DNA of 64,000 bases from Sorangium cellulosum So0157-2 (GCF_000418325.1 NC_021658.1:3796001-3860000); one strand, 5' to 3'; counted from the stretch's first letter, positions 9,646-18,754 are shown. Numbers and translations: made by a program. Notes: generated by a model from the letters alone, not told the origin.

Positions 9646-10959
9646 GTGCGATGTTCCGGGAGCGCCGTGCTCCACCCGCGCCGTCTCGTGGCCGTCGCCG
9701 TGCTCGCCGGTGCCCTGGCCGGGTCGGACGCGCGGGCGGAGGTCCAGCCCCTGCGCATCACCTACGAGGCGCACGAGGGCTGTCCCAGCCCCGGGGTGTT
9801 CCTGCGCGAGCTGACCGCGCGCACGAGCCGCGCCCGCGCCGCCGCGCCGGACGAAGCGGCGCTCGAGGTGCGCGTGCGCATCACCCGGAGCGCGGGCGCT
9901 ACCCGCGGCCGGATCACCCTCGGCGCGGGGGAGGGGGCGCGCGTGCGCGAGGTCGGCGGCGCCACGTGCGCGGAGGTCGTCGCGGCCCTGGCGCTCATCA
10001 CGGCCCTCCGGGTCGACCCTACCGCGTCGCTGGATCCGCAGCCGCCGGCCGCTGAGCCGCGCTCGACCGAGGATCCGGCGCCCGGCGGGGCGGCGACCGC
10101 CGGCGGGGCGGCGACTTCCGGCACGACTCGCCTCGGACGGAGTCGCGCGACGAGGCGGCTGGGGAGGTGGCCTACGTCGGCGCGGCCGGGTGCGCGATCG
10201 TGTGCACCGCCCTGAGCCGACCGCGCCGGCGCGGCGCGCGCGGCCGGCGCGGCGGAGGCCGCCGTCGGCGAAGCGCCGGGATCATCGAGCCCGCCCCGCG
10301 CCGCCGCGCCGCCGCCCGCCGCCCCCCCGGCCTCACCGGCGCAGATCGCGCGCGCCGCGCCCGCGCCGGCCCGCCCGCCGTCACCGGCCGCCGGTGTGTC
10401 CGCGGGCTCCCCGCGGCAGCCGCTGCCCGACGAGCGCCGGTGGACGCTCGGCCTCCACGCGAGCGCGGCGTCCGGCGTCACCCCGTTCGCCCTCCTCGGC
10501 GGGGGGCCCTTCCTCGAGCTGCGCGCCGATGTGGGCGTCGGCGTCTCGCTTCGCGGCGCGATCGAGCTGGCCGCCACGGGCGCCGTCGACGTCGGGCCGG
10601 GCGGCGCCAGCTTCACCCGCGGGATCGGTCGGCTCGACGCCTGCGCGGACCTCTTCCGCCCGGCGCGCTGGCTCGCGCTCGCGCCCTGCGTGGGCGCCGA
10701 GGGCGGCTTCCTCCGCGGCGCCGGGCGGGTCGGCGAGGCGATCGCCGAGGCGAAGCAGGCCACGGTGCCCTGGGCCAGCCTCGGGCTCCTCGCGCGGGCG
10801 ACCGCCTCGCTCGGGGCGCGCGTGCGCGCCGACCTGCAAGGCGGCCCGCAGCTCCCGCTGGTGCGGCGCTCGTTCGTGTTCGAGAGCCCCGCGCAGCTCG
10901 TCCACGAGGTGCCCGCGGTCACCTGGACGCTGCACGCCGGCGCCGGCCTGTCGTTTTGA
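9646..10959 (+). pseudogene. exported two-domain envelope protein, reading frame disrupted in the linker
   Basis: A GTG start at 9646 (or GTG at 9667) gives a signal peptide ending DARA, then a periplasmic domain (CPSPGVFLREL, VREVGGATCAEV) of a type common upstream of myxobacterial ECF sigma genes. After an Ala/Pro linker, a C-terminal domain (10396-10959) looks like an outer-membrane or surface beta domain and ends in the aromatic AGAGLSF. Both domains are in the same frame, but a TGA at 10213-10215 interrupts it. Third-position G+C shows the stretch from about 10110 to 10230 is coding in a different frame, so two compensating indels are likely. This may be genuine decay or sequence error. 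Function is unknown. It lies 36 bases before the sigma-factor gene. Confidence 0.6.
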
Positions 10960-10995
10960 TGATCCGGCCGCCCGGATCCGGAGATTGCACGAGGC

Positions 10996-11586
10996 GTGAG
11001 CCGTGGTGAAGCGCTGACCCTGGCGGAGCTCCCCGCCGCCGTCCCACCCGAGAGCCGGGCGGCGGCCGGGCGCCTCGCTGCGCTCGTGACGCAGCGCTCG
11101 GCCTTCGTCTGGCGCTCGCTGGTGCGGCTCGGCGTGCCGCGCGCGGACGCGGAGGACGCGGTGCAGCAGGTCTTCCTGGTGGCGGCCCGGAGGCTCGGGG
11201 ACATCGAAGCGGGCCGGGAGACTGCGTTCCTGTTCAGCACGGCGCTGCGGATCGCGTCGCGCGCGCGGAGGACGCAGCAGCGGCGCCGGGAGGTCCTGGA
11301 GGACGAGCCCCACGAGCGCGCCGATCCGGCGCCGGGGCCCGAGGAGATGATGGATCGCGCGCGCGCCCGTGCGACGCTCGACTCCATCCTCGACACGATG
11401 CCGCTCGACCTGCGCGCCGTCTTCGTGCTGTTCGAGCTGGAGCAGATGCCGACGGCGGCCATCGCGGCGCTGCTCGAGCTCCCGTCGGGCACGGTCGCGT
11501 CCCGGCTTCGCCGCGCGCGCGAGCACTTCCAGGCCGCCGTGAAGCGGCTGGAGGCGCGGGCCCATCACCGAGGAGAATCGCCATGA
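10996..11586 (+). CDS. ECF-type RNA polymerase sigma factor
   Basis: A 196-residue sigma-70-family factor of the extracytoplasmic-function class. Region 2 spans roughly residues 30-95 (RADAEDAVQQVFLVAARRL) and region 4 roughly 125-185 (LRAVFVLFELEQMPTAAIAAL followed by GTVASRLRRAREHF, the helix-turn-helix). GTG at 10996 is the first start in frame. Its stop overlaps the ATG of the next gene (ATGA at 11583-11586), so the two are translationally coupled. The downstream product has one membrane helix and a TPR-like end and is the natural candidate for a membrane regulator of this sigma factor. The target promoter is not identifiable here. Confidence 0.92.
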   Translation: MSRGEALTLAELPAAVPPESRAAAGRLAALVTQRSAFVWRSLVRLGVPRADAEDAVQQVFLVAARRLGDIEAGRETAFLFSTALRIASRARRTQQRRREVLEDEPHERADPAPGPEEMMDRARARATLDSILDTMPLDLRAVFVLFELEQMPTAAIAALLELPSGTVASRLRRAREHFQAAVKRLEARAHHRGESP

Positions 11587-12595
11587 CCGATCCCGAGCGC
11601 CTCCTGGACAAGAAGGAGGGTGATCTGCAGACGGCGCTCCTCCGCGCGGCGCTCGACGAGAGCCCGCCGAGCGGCCTGACGAGGCGTACGCTCGCCGCGC
11701 TCGGCGTCGCGACGGCCGCGACGCTCGCGGGCAGCGCGGCCGAGGCGGGGGCGAGCGGTGCGGCCGCGAGCTCGGGCGGGGCGGCCGCGGGGAGCGCAGC
11801 CACCGGCAGCGCGGCCGCGGGCGGGGCGGGCGGCGCCTGGGGCGGGCGGCCGCGGCCGCGGGCGGGGCGGCCGCGGGCGGGGCGGCCGCGGGGGCCGCGC
11901 TGAAGGTGGCGGGCGCGGCCAGCGGAGGCGGGATCTTGAGCGCGCTCGGGATCGGCGCGCTCGCGGGCGTCCTCACGCTCGGGGTCGTGCAATGGACCGG
12001 CGTCACGGCGCCGGCGCGGCGCTCGCAGGAGGCGCCCGCCGCGCCGGCGGCACCGGAACACCCGCCCGCCAAGGCGCCGGCAGCGCTCGCGCCGCCCCCG
12101 GCCTCCGGCGCGGCAGAGGCGGAGCCACAGCGCGTCGAGGAGGAGCGCGCGGTCGAGGGCCCGCCCCTGTCCGGGCCAGCCGCCCCGGGCTCGGCTGCCC
12201 CGGGTCCAGCTGCCCCGGGTCCAGCCGCGTCGGCGAGAGCCGCTCCGGCCGCGAGCAGCCCGCGCGCGCCCGAAAGGAACACGTCGACGCTGGCCTCCGA
12301 GCTGGCGTTGCTCGACACCGCGCGGCGCGCGCTGCGGAGCGGCGATCCGGCGGCCGCCCTGGCGCTGCTGGATCGCCACGCGCGCGAGTTCGCCGGCGCG
12401 CAGCTCGCCGACGAGGCCGCGGCGATCCGCGTCGAGGCGCTGGCGAGCCAGGGAGATCGCGCGGGCGCGCGAGCGGCGGCGCGGCGCTTCCTCGAAGCGC
12501 ACCCCGGCAGCCCGCACGCCGATCGCGTCGAGTCGGCCGCCGGCATCGGCGCGCGCGAACAAACCGTGATCCGGCGGAGCGGACCCGGAGATTGA
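11583..12595 (+). pseudogene. membrane TPR-like putative anti-sigma partner, frameshifted in an Ala/Gly tract
   Basis: The start (MTDPERLLDKKEGDL) is coupled to the sigma gene. About 70 residues of cytoplasmic N-terminus lead into an Ala/Gly-rich tract. There the frame runs out at 11903, while the coding frame continues as AAAGGAAAGAALKVAGA and ends at 12595. A one-base deletion or two-base insertion near 11840-11860 explains this. The second part has one transmembrane helix (nt 11931-11994), a Pro/Ala periplasmic linker and a C-terminal TPR-like unit (LLDTARRALRSGDPAAALAL) of the YbgF type. This layout suits a membrane-bound anti-sigma regulator with a periplasmic sensor, which is inference. 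The break sits in a GC-rich repeat and may be a sequencing error. Confidence 0.65.
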
Positions 12596-12614
12596 CACGG
12601 CAGGAGGCTTTGTT

Positions 12615-13994
12615 ATGAGGCTCTTGAATACCGTATCCACACTCTGTTGCTCGTCGGTGCTCTCGCTGCTCGTCGCCGCGTGCGGGATATCTTCTCTCGG
12701 CAGCGGCGTAGGAGGCGACGGCGGCAGCGACAGCACCAGCAACTCCGGCGCTGGGAACGGCGCGAGCTCATCGAGCGGCGCTGGCAACGGCTCGAGCTCA
12801 TCGAGCGGCGCTGGCGCCGAGTGCCGCGGCCCGAGCCCCGCCGGCTGCAGGACCCAGGGCTGCCCCGCGGGGCAGAGCTGCGTCGACGAGGGCTGCACGC
12901 CGTCGAGCTGCGGCTGCGACCCGGCGACCGGATCGTGGGCCTGCACCGACGACTGCGGCGGCGGGACGTGCGTGCCCGACGAGACCGAGTGTCGCGGCCC
13001 GAGCCCCGCCGGCTGCAAGAGCCAGGGCTTCCCCGCGGGGCAGACCTGCGTCGACGAGGGTTGCACGCCGTCGAGCTGCGGATGCGACCCGGCGACCGGA
13101 TCGTGGTTCTGCACCGAGGACTGCGGCGGCGGGACGTGCGTGCCCGACGAGACCGAGTGTCGCGGCCCGAACCCCGTCGGCTGCAAGACCCAGGGCTGCC
13201 CCGCGGGGCAGACCTGCGTCGACGAGGGTTGCACGCCGTCGAGCTGCGGATGCGACCCGGCGACCGGATCGTGGTTCTGCACCGAGGACTGCGGCGGCGG
13301 GACGTGCGTGCCCGACGAGACCGAGTGTCGCGGCCCGAGCCCCGCCGGCTGCAAGAGCCAGGGCTTCCCCGCGGGGCAGACCTGCGTCGACGAGGGCTGC
13401 ACGCCGTCGAGCTGCGGATGCGACCCGGCGACCGGATCGTGGGCCTGCACCGACGATTGCGGCGGCGGGACGTGCGTGCCCGACGAGACCGAGTGTCGCG
13501 GCCCGAACCCCGTCGGCTGCAAGACCCAGGGCTGCCCCGCGGGGCAGACCTGCGTCGACGAGGGTTGCACGCCGTCGAGCTGCGGATGCGACCCGGCGAC
13601 CGGATCGTGGTTCTGCACCGAGGACTGCGGCGGCGGGACGTGCGTGCCCGACGAGACCGAGTGTCGCGGCCGGAACCCCGTCGGCTGCAAGACCCAGGGC
13701 TGCCCCGCGGGGCAGACCTGCGTCGACGAGGGCTGCACGCCGTCGAGCTGCGGATGCGACCCGGCGACCGGATCGTGGGCCTGCACCGACGATTGCGGCG
13801 GCGGGACGTGCGTGCCCGACGAGACCGAGTGTCGCAGCCCGAGCCCCGCCGGCTGCAAGAGCCAGGGCTGCCCCGCGGGGCAGACCTGCGTCGACGAGGG
13901 CTGCACGCCCTCGGTGTGCGGCTGCGACGCCGCGCGCGGCGTGTGGATCTGCACCGCCGATTGCGGCGGCGGGATCTGCGTGCCCGCTCCCTGA
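12615..13994 (+). CDS. Cys-rich lipoprotein built from seven 56-residue repeats
   Basis: A 459-residue secreted lipoprotein. The signal peptide ends in a lipobox (SLLVAAC, Cys at residue 23), followed by a Gly/Ser linker. From residue 69 there are seven tandem units of 56 residues, the last slightly short. Each starts ECRGPxPxGC and ends GGGTCVPDET, and carries about ten cysteines in a fixed pattern (CxxGC, CGCDPATGSW, CTxDCGG). This suggests small disulfide-bonded modules displayed on the cell surface. Units 2 and 4 have Phe in place of one Cys (QGFPAG), leaving an odd count. The 168-bp units are nearly identical at the DNA level, so copy number may vary. The gene follows the sigma/TPR pair by 19 bases and may belong to its regulon. 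Function unknown. Confidence 0.85.
   Translation: MRLLNTVSTLCCSSVLSLLVAACGISSLGSGVGGDGGSDSTSNSGAGNGASSSSGAGNGSSSSSGAGAECRGPSPAGCRTQGCPAGQSCVDEGCTPSSCGCDPATGSWACTDDCGGGTCVPDETECRGPSPAGCKSQGFPAGQTCVDEGCTPSSCGCDPATGSWFCTEDCGGGTCVPDETECRGPNPVGCKTQGCPAGQTCVDEGCTPSSCGCDPATGSWFCTEDCGGGTCVPDETECRGPSPAGCKSQGFPAGQTCVDEGCTPSSCGCDPATGSWACTDDCGGGTCVPDETECRGPNPVGCKTQGCPAGQTCVDEGCTPSSCGCDPATGSWFCTEDCGGGTCVPDETECRGRNPVGCKTQGCPAGQTCVDEGCTPSSCGCDPATGSWACTDDCGGGTCVPDETECRSPSPAGCKSQGCPAGQTCVDEGCTPSVCGCDAARGVWICTADCGGGICVPAP
12819..13991 (+). repeat. seven tandem 168-bp coding repeats
   Basis: The units encode the Cys-rich modules of the lipoprotein. Two sub-types alternate, SPAGCKSQGF and NPVGCKTQGC, indicating that pairs of units were duplicated together by unequal recombination. 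Unit 6 carries GRNPV and unit 7 SPSPAG with a diverged end. Confidence 0.9.
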
Positions 13995-14102
13995 GCGGCT
14001 CGGCGCCCCCGAGCGGCCGGGGATCCGCTCCTCGGCAGCGACGCCTGCGCTCCGGCGCTCGGGCCGGGCGCGGGGCGCTGCGGCGCGCGCTGGCAGGGGG
14101 CG

Positions 14103-14639
14103 TTACAGCGCGCGCCGGTAGCGGACCTCCGGCAGGCTGCCCGCGCCGACGCGCGCGCCCCGCCGCGCGCCGTCGCGGGTGAAGCCGGAGAGCTCGTAGA
14201 AGCGGCGCGCGCGGGTGTTCCCCTCGAGGACCCAGATCGTCATGGTCCGGTGGCGGCGCCGCGCGAGGTCGGCCTGCGCGGTGTCGAGCAGCGCGGCGCC
14301 GAGGCCGCGGCCCCACGCGGCGGGCAGGAGGTAGATCGTGTAGAGCTCGCCCACCGCGCGGGGATCGTCGTCGTCGTCGCGCGTCGGTCCGGCGCTCGCG
14401 AAGCCGAGCGCGGCGTCGTCGGCGCAGAGCACCCAGGCCCGCGTGCCGGTCGCGGCGCCGTGGAACAGGATCCGCTGCCAGCTCGCCTCGCGCGCCCGCA
14501 CGGAGAGGGCGTTGAGGTCGGCCGCCGGAACGAGGCCGAGGTAAGCCGCCCTCCAGGAGTCGACCTCGACGCGCGCGATGGTCGCTGCGTCGATGAGCTG
14601 CGCCCGGCGGATGACCGCCCTCGTGATCCGCTCCGACAT
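14103..14639 (-). CDS. GNAT family N-acetyltransferase
   Basis: A 178-residue acetyl-CoA-dependent acyltransferase. The N-terminal IRRAQLIDAATIARVEVDSW matches the start of many GNATs of the ribosomal-protein acetyltransferase type. The acetyl-CoA loop is visible as LLPAAWGRGLGAALL (R/QxxGxG/A), followed by the conserved TIWVLEGNTRARRFYELSGF segment of motif B. ATG at 14639 was chosen; upstream in-frame sequence is Arg/Gly-rich and non-coding in appearance. It is a monocistronic unit facing the CBS gene. The substrate cannot be predicted. Confidence 0.88.
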   Translation of the reverse strand: MSERITRAVIRRAQLIDAATIARVEVDSWRAAYLGLVPAADLNALSVRAREASWQRILFHGAATGTRAWVLCADDAALGFASAGPTRDDDDDPRAVGELYTIYLLPAAWGRGLGAALLDTAQADLARRRHRTMTIWVLEGNTRARRFYELSGFTRDGARRGARVGAGSLPEVRYRRAL

Positions 14640-14793
14640 GGTGCCTCGCGTCCCAGTATGCCTCTCGCCGCGGCGCGCGGCGCCGCCGCCGCGTCGTCCG
14701 GAGCGCTCGCCCGAGCCGCGCGCCCCGTCAAGCGGTGCCTGACGCCGCATTCATCCCGCTGCTCCATCCCCCGCCGGCGCCGGTCCCCTAAGG

Positions 14794-14834
14794 TCCGTTT
14801 GTGCGCGGCGACGCAACCGAGCGCTGCAAACGGA
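14794..14834 (+). promoter_or_regulatory. hairpin in the leader of the CBS-domain gene
   Basis: Perfect 8-base arms (TCCGTTTG at 14794-14801 and CAAACGGA at 14827-14834) enclose a 25-base loop. The right arm ends just before the AAGGAGG ribosome-binding site (about 14839) of the CBS gene. It could modulate translation or be a palindromic operator; function is inferred only from position. Confidence 0.4.
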
Positions 14835-14850
14835 GCCGAAGGAGGAAACC

Positions 14851-15291
14851 ATGCTGTGCAAGGAGATCATGAAGAGGGAGATCCAGTGCGTCATCACCTC
14901 GGACACGATCCAGACGGCCGCGCGCAAGATGCGCGACGCGAACGTCGGCTTCCTTCCTGTCTGTGACGACGAGGGGAAGGTGCTCGGCACGCTCACGGAC
15001 CGCGATCTCGCCATCCGGGTGCTGGCCGACAGCCGCCCGCTGAGCACGAAGGCGGGCGACGTCATGACCCGCGCGGTGGTCGCGTGCCGGCCCGACGACG
15101 AGGTGCTCCGCGCCGAGCAGCTGATGGGGCAGCACCACAAGTCGCGCGTCCTGTGCACCGACGCGGACGGCCGGCTGGTCGGCATCATCAGCCTGTCGGA
15201 CATCGCGCAGCGCGAGGACGACAAGAACACGGCGCAGACCGTCCGCCGGGTGACCGAGCGGGAGGCGGCGCGCGGCGCAGGGGCGTCGTAG
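14851..15291 (+). CDS. tandem CBS-domain protein
   Basis: A 146-residue cytoplasmic protein made of two CBS motifs (a Bateman module): CBS1 around residues 5-65 (CVITSDTIQTAARKMRDANV, VLGTLTDRDLAIRV) and CBS2 around 70-130 (VVACRPDDEVLRAEQLMGQ, VGIISLSDIA). The length and the DRDLAIRV motif resemble stand-alone Hrp1-type stress proteins. Such pairs usually bind adenine nucleotides and sense energy state. A strong AAGGAGG Shine-Dalgarno precedes ATG 14851. It is monocistronic with a leader hairpin upstream. Confidence 0.92.
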   Translation: MLCKEIMKREIQCVITSDTIQTAARKMRDANVGFLPVCDDEGKVLGTLTDRDLAIRVLADSRPLSTKAGDVMTRAVVACRPDDEVLRAEQLMGQHHKSRVLCTDADGRLVGIISLSDIAQREDDKNTAQTVRRVTEREAARGAGAS

Positions 15292-15376
15292 CGGCGCCGC
15301 GGCGCTCGTGAAGGGGGCCGGGGCCGCCTGGTCCTGGGGTGGGACGGAGCGATCCTGCCTCAGCGGTGCTGCGCGA

Positions 15377-15748
15377 TCAGCCCGGGCCGCGCAGCGCTTC
15401 GACCAGGGCCTCGACAAGCGCGCGCACCGGCAGCGAGGGTGCCCGCTCGCCGAGCAGCTCGAGCACGTCCTCGTCGTCCTCGCCGCACGAGAGCTGCACG
15501 GCCGCGACCACGGCGCCGTCGCGCTCGACCGCCAGGTCGAAGATCCCCTCCTCGTCGCTCACCGGCGCGCCGAGCAGCGCCGACAGCCGGCGGCCGAGGA
15601 GCTCGGCCAGCGGCTCGTCGCCGTCGAGGCCTGCTTCGTCGGGCTCGATCCTGGCCTGGAGCGGGCGCGCCGGCCCCCCGCTCACCTCGGCCCCCTGGCG
15701 ATCGAGCCGGAAACGCAACCCACGCGCCTCGAAGAACCCCGTCGTCAC
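15377..15748 (-). CDS. hypothetical acidic protein
   Basis: An unrecognised soluble protein of about 123 residues (GTG at 15748; a TTG at 15784 would add 12). It is acidic with alternating beta and helical stretches: FFEARGLRFRLDR, DLAVERDGAVVAAVQLSCGED, VRALVEALVEAL. Codon use fits a real gene. It lies just downstream of the c-type cytochrome / secreted protein pair on the same strand and might be their third operon member. No function can be assigned. Confidence 0.6.
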   Translation of the reverse strand: MTTGFFEARGLRFRLDRQGAEVSGGPARPLQARIEPDEAGLDGDEPLAELLGRRLSALLGAPVSDEEGIFDLAVERDGAVVAAVQLSCGEDDEDVLELLGERAPSLPVRALVEALVEALRGPG

Positions 15749-15809
15749 GCGCCCGATCAAGGCACGCCGCGCGCGCCGGGGCAAGCCGGTCCGAGCGCCC
15801 GCGTCGGGC

Positions 15810-16439
15810 TCACAGCACGCTGACGAGCGGCCCGGCGTCGCCGTCGAGCCATTGCTCGGAGATCACGAAGCTCGTCGAGATCCCGAGCTGGCCGCGGTAC
15901 GCCCACATGCCCGTGAGGATCTCGATCACCCTCCGGTCGCCGCGCCGGACGGGGAAGACCACGGAGACGCCGCTCGCGAGCTCCTCGCCGTTCTTCTGGT
16001 CCAGCCGGAACCACGCCTCGCCGGCGCTCGCTCCGAGCGTCCTCACGACGGCCAGCGAGGGCGCCGTGCAGTCGATGCGCAGCCACTCGCGCCGCATCCG
16101 CGCCTTGCACGCGGCGCCGCTCTTGTCCCTCGCGAGCCGCACCGGCTCGGCGTCGTCCCACGCCGCCATCGCGGGCCGCGGCGTCCGCTCCGGCGCGGGT
16201 GGCGCCTCTTCGAGCGCGCGCAACGTGGGCGCCGCCGCGCCGTCTCCGCCGCCCGGGGCGCCGTCTCCCCCGTCCGGGAGGGCTGCCCCCGTCTCCGCCC
16301 GGGGTCCGGCCGCGGCGCCGTCCGGCGCGGCGGCCACGGCGCCGGACGGCGCCGCGGTCGGAGCGCTCTGCGGCTCTGCGGCTTGCGCCGGCGCGAGCGC
16401 GCCGAGCAGGACCGTCCCGATCCAAAGGAGCTTCTTCAT
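15810..16439 (-). CDS. secreted hypothetical protein paired with a c-type cytochrome
   Basis: A 209-residue exported protein: signal peptide MKKLLWIGTVLLGALAPAQA, an Ala/Gly/Pro linker, then a folded periplasmic domain of about 120 residues. That domain has two cysteines (ACKARMRREWLRIDC) and a C-terminal beta-rich part. Its ATG overlaps the stop of the upstream cytochrome gene (ATGA, 16436-16439), so they are translated together and probably act together in the periplasm. It has no haem or metal motif of its own. I do not recognise the family. Confidence 0.75.
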   Translation of the reverse strand: MKKLLWIGTVLLGALAPAQAAEPQSAPTAAPSGAVAAAPDGAAAGPRAETGAALPDGGDGAPGGGDGAAAPTLRALEEAPPAPERTPRPAMAAWDDAEPVRLARDKSGAACKARMRREWLRIDCTAPSLAVVRTLGASAGEAWFRLDQKNGEELASGVSVVFPVRRGDRRVIEILTGMWAYRGQLGISTSFVISEQWLDGDAGPLVSVL

Positions 16440-18559
16440 AACGTCCTCAAGAAGGCGACGAGCGCCGCCTTGTCCTTCTTCGACATGTGGCTTGTGCGGC
16501 CCATGCGATCCTCGTTGTTCTCGACGAGCTCTTCGAGCGTCCTCGCGGAGCCGTCGTGGTAATAGGGCGCCGTCCCGGCGACGAAGCGCAGCGATGGCGT
16601 CTTGAACACCTGGTCCTTCTTCTCCCTGTAAAACCCCGGCTGGGCGACGAAGCGCGGCATCGGGTAGCCCATCCGGTCGGTGTACGCGGTCTCGGGCACG
16701 TGGCAGCGGGAGCACTGGGCCGCCTCGCTCGTGAAGAGCGCGAATCCGTGCTTCTCCTGCGGCGTGAGCGGTCGGTCCTCCCGCGGCGGGGGCGCGAGGC
16801 CCTCGCGCAGGAAGCTGGCGAGGTAGGTCGCGCGCAGCCCGAGCGCGCCGTCCTTGGCGGCGCCCATCCCCCATCGATGCAGGCCGAAGCCCTCCAGGAT
16901 GCGCGCGGCCAGGCTCTCGCTCTGGGCGTTCCAGCCATAAGGGCCCACGGCCGAGACGCGCCCTGCGAGCATGGGTGTCTGTCGCGCCACGCCGCCCGCG
17001 AGCCCTTCCATCGGCCGGTTGTCGGCGGATCCGAAGAAGTTGGCGAACTCGCCGCCGCTGACCTCGTGCCACACGTGGCCGTCGTCGCGCCCGTCGGGGT
17101 GGCACCCGGCGCACCCGAGCCCGCCGCTCGTGAGCCAGTCGGTCGCGTTGTAGAAGAGCCTCCGACCGACGGCGGCGTCCTCGAGGAGCGGTGGCTCGGC
17201 CAGCCGGATGAACGGCACGGGCCCCGGCTCGTAGCGCGCGCCCGCCCTGTGCTCGTCGAGGCGGACGATGGCGAGCGTGTCGGTCGAGCGGCAGTACACC
17301 CACGCCACGGACTCGTCCCCGGAGAGGGCGACGCCGCTCGGCGCGCCGCACAAGGTCGCGACGCCGACGTCGCGCGAGAGGGCGTCCACGGACCCCGGCG
17401 CCGCGGCGACGGTCGCCGGCGAGTTGCCGAGCCGGTAGGTGGCGAGGGGCCGGAGCGCCGGATCGATCGAGAGCGCGTCGAGCTCCGCCAGGGCGTCGGT
17501 GCCCTCGCTGGCGACGAGCAGCGTGCGGGTGCTCTCGCGGACCACGAGGGCGCGCGGCTGGACGAAGGGGGCGAGCTCGGTCTTCGGCGCCTCGAGCTCC
17601 GGGTCGCCGGCGATGTCGAGCTCGAAGTCCCGCGCGACCCGGCTCGGGGCGCCCTCGCGGCGGCGGGGCGCGAGGGGCTCGTCGTTGCCCGTCTGCAGGG
17701 CGTCGACCGTGGCGGCGCCGAACCACGAGAGCTCGCCGATCGCGCCGAGCGCGTGGCGCGCGACGAACAGGCGGCGGCCGTCCGGGGAGAGCGCTGCCGC
17801 GTATCCGAGGGAGGCGGCGCGCGGCTCGTCCGGCGGGGCGCGGTACGGCGACGGGGGGAGCGCGATCGACCGCGCCTTGGGTGGAGAGCGCAGCTCGATC
17901 CGGGTGAGGGCCGCGGACGTGAGGTGCGTGACGTACGCGGCCGCGCCGTCCTCGCGGACCACGACGCCGCGGGGCTCGCGCGGGACGTCGAGCGACCACG
18001 ACGTCGAGGCGGTCGCGAGATCCACGGCGGAGACCTTGGCGGACCAGGCGCTGGTGACGATGGCGGTGCGCTCGTCCGGCGTGATGGCCAGCCCCCAGGC
18101 GTCGGCCGGCAGCGGCACGCGCGCGACCTCCACGAGGCCTGCGGTCGGATCCGGCCGCATGACGAGCAGCAGGCCGGGGTCTCGGATCGTGACGAGCACG
18201 CGGTCGTCGAGCGCGAGGACCTGCGCGGGGCGCCCTGGCATGGCGATCGCGACGGGCGGGGTGCTCACGTCCACGGGCAGCGGGATGCGGCGGACGACGC
18301 CGTGGTCCTCGTCGGCCAGGTAGAGCGCGTCGCCCTGCGGCGCGCGCGCGAGGGCGCCGCCGGCGCGCAGGACCGCGCGGAGCTTCGCGGACGGCGGCGT
18401 CGTGGACGGCGCTTGGGGGGGAGACGGCGGCGGCGTCGCGGTCTCCTCGGCTCCGGCATTCCGGTCGTCCTCGTCCGGCGCGGGTTGCCTGGAGGGGGGT
18501 GAGCAGGCCGCGGCGAGGAGGGCGGCGGCCAGAAGGAGAGTCGGTGTTCGCGGGTTCAT
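16436..18559 (-). CDS. c-type cytochrome lipoprotein with a YVTN-type beta-propeller
   Basis: A 707-residue exported lipoprotein (signal peptide with lipobox LLAAAC). After a Pro/Ser linker, residues about 60-470 form a beta-propeller of the YVTN/YncE type (GLAITPDERTAIVTSAW, GYAAALSPDGRRLFVAR). The C-terminal 230 residues hold two haem c sites, CAGCH near residue 482 and CSRCH near 616, as in di-haem cytochrome c peroxidase/MauG relatives. PMPRFV and PSLRFVAGTAPYYHDG fit the TPSLR...YFHDG motifs of that family. The protein probably carries out periplasmic electron transfer or oxidation with the propeller as interaction platform. It is coupled by a 4-base overlap to a secreted partner. ATG 18559 is the start that exposes the lipobox. 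Confidence 0.88.
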   Translation of the reverse strand: MNPRTPTLLLAAALLAAACSPPSRQPAPDEDDRNAGAEETATPPPSPPQAPSTTPPSAKLRAVLRAGGALARAPQGDALYLADEDHGVVRRIPLPVDVSTPPVAIAMPGRPAQVLALDDRVLVTIRDPGLLLVMRPDPTAGLVEVARVPLPADAWGLAITPDERTAIVTSAWSAKVSAVDLATASTSWSLDVPREPRGVVVREDGAAAYVTHLTSAALTRIELRSPPKARSIALPPSPYRAPPDEPRAASLGYAAALSPDGRRLFVARHALGAIGELSWFGAATVDALQTGNDEPLAPRRREGAPSRVARDFELDIAGDPELEAPKTELAPFVQPRALVVRESTRTLLVASEGTDALAELDALSIDPALRPLATYRLGNSPATVAAAPGSVDALSRDVGVATLCGAPSGVALSGDESVAWVYCRSTDTLAIVRLDEHRAGARYEPGPVPFIRLAEPPLLEDAAVGRRLFYNATDWLTSGGLGCAGCHPDGRDDGHVWHEVSGGEFANFFGSADNRPMEGLAGGVARQTPMLAGRVSAVGPYGWNAQSESLAARILEGFGLHRWGMGAAKDGALGLRATYLASFLREGLAPPPREDRPLTPQEKHGFALFTSEAAQCSRCHVPETAYTDRMGYPMPRFVAQPGFYREKKDQVFKTPSLRFVAGTAPYYHDGSARTLEELVENNEDRMGRTSHMSKKDKAALVAFLRTL

Positions 18560-18754
18560 CGGGCGCTCGCAACAACGACACCGCGCGGTGGGGGTATTCC
18601 AGGAATTGCCGGGTCCGGGGGCTCCCCGCGGCGCCGTTCGAGCGGCCGCCACCCGCCATGGCGCCGCCACCCGGCCGGCGTCGCGCCTGACCCCGCAAGC
18701 CCCTGATTTCAGCCGTCCGAGCGCCTGGTACGTCCTCTGCCATGGGCGCCGCGC

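Noticed and set aside
11234..14316. Long minus-strand frames with repeated QPHLDGVQPSS-like or RSRRR-type units
   Set aside because: They mirror the 168-bp repeats of the Cys-rich lipoprotein gene, which has a signal peptide, lipobox and natural spacing to the sigma locus.
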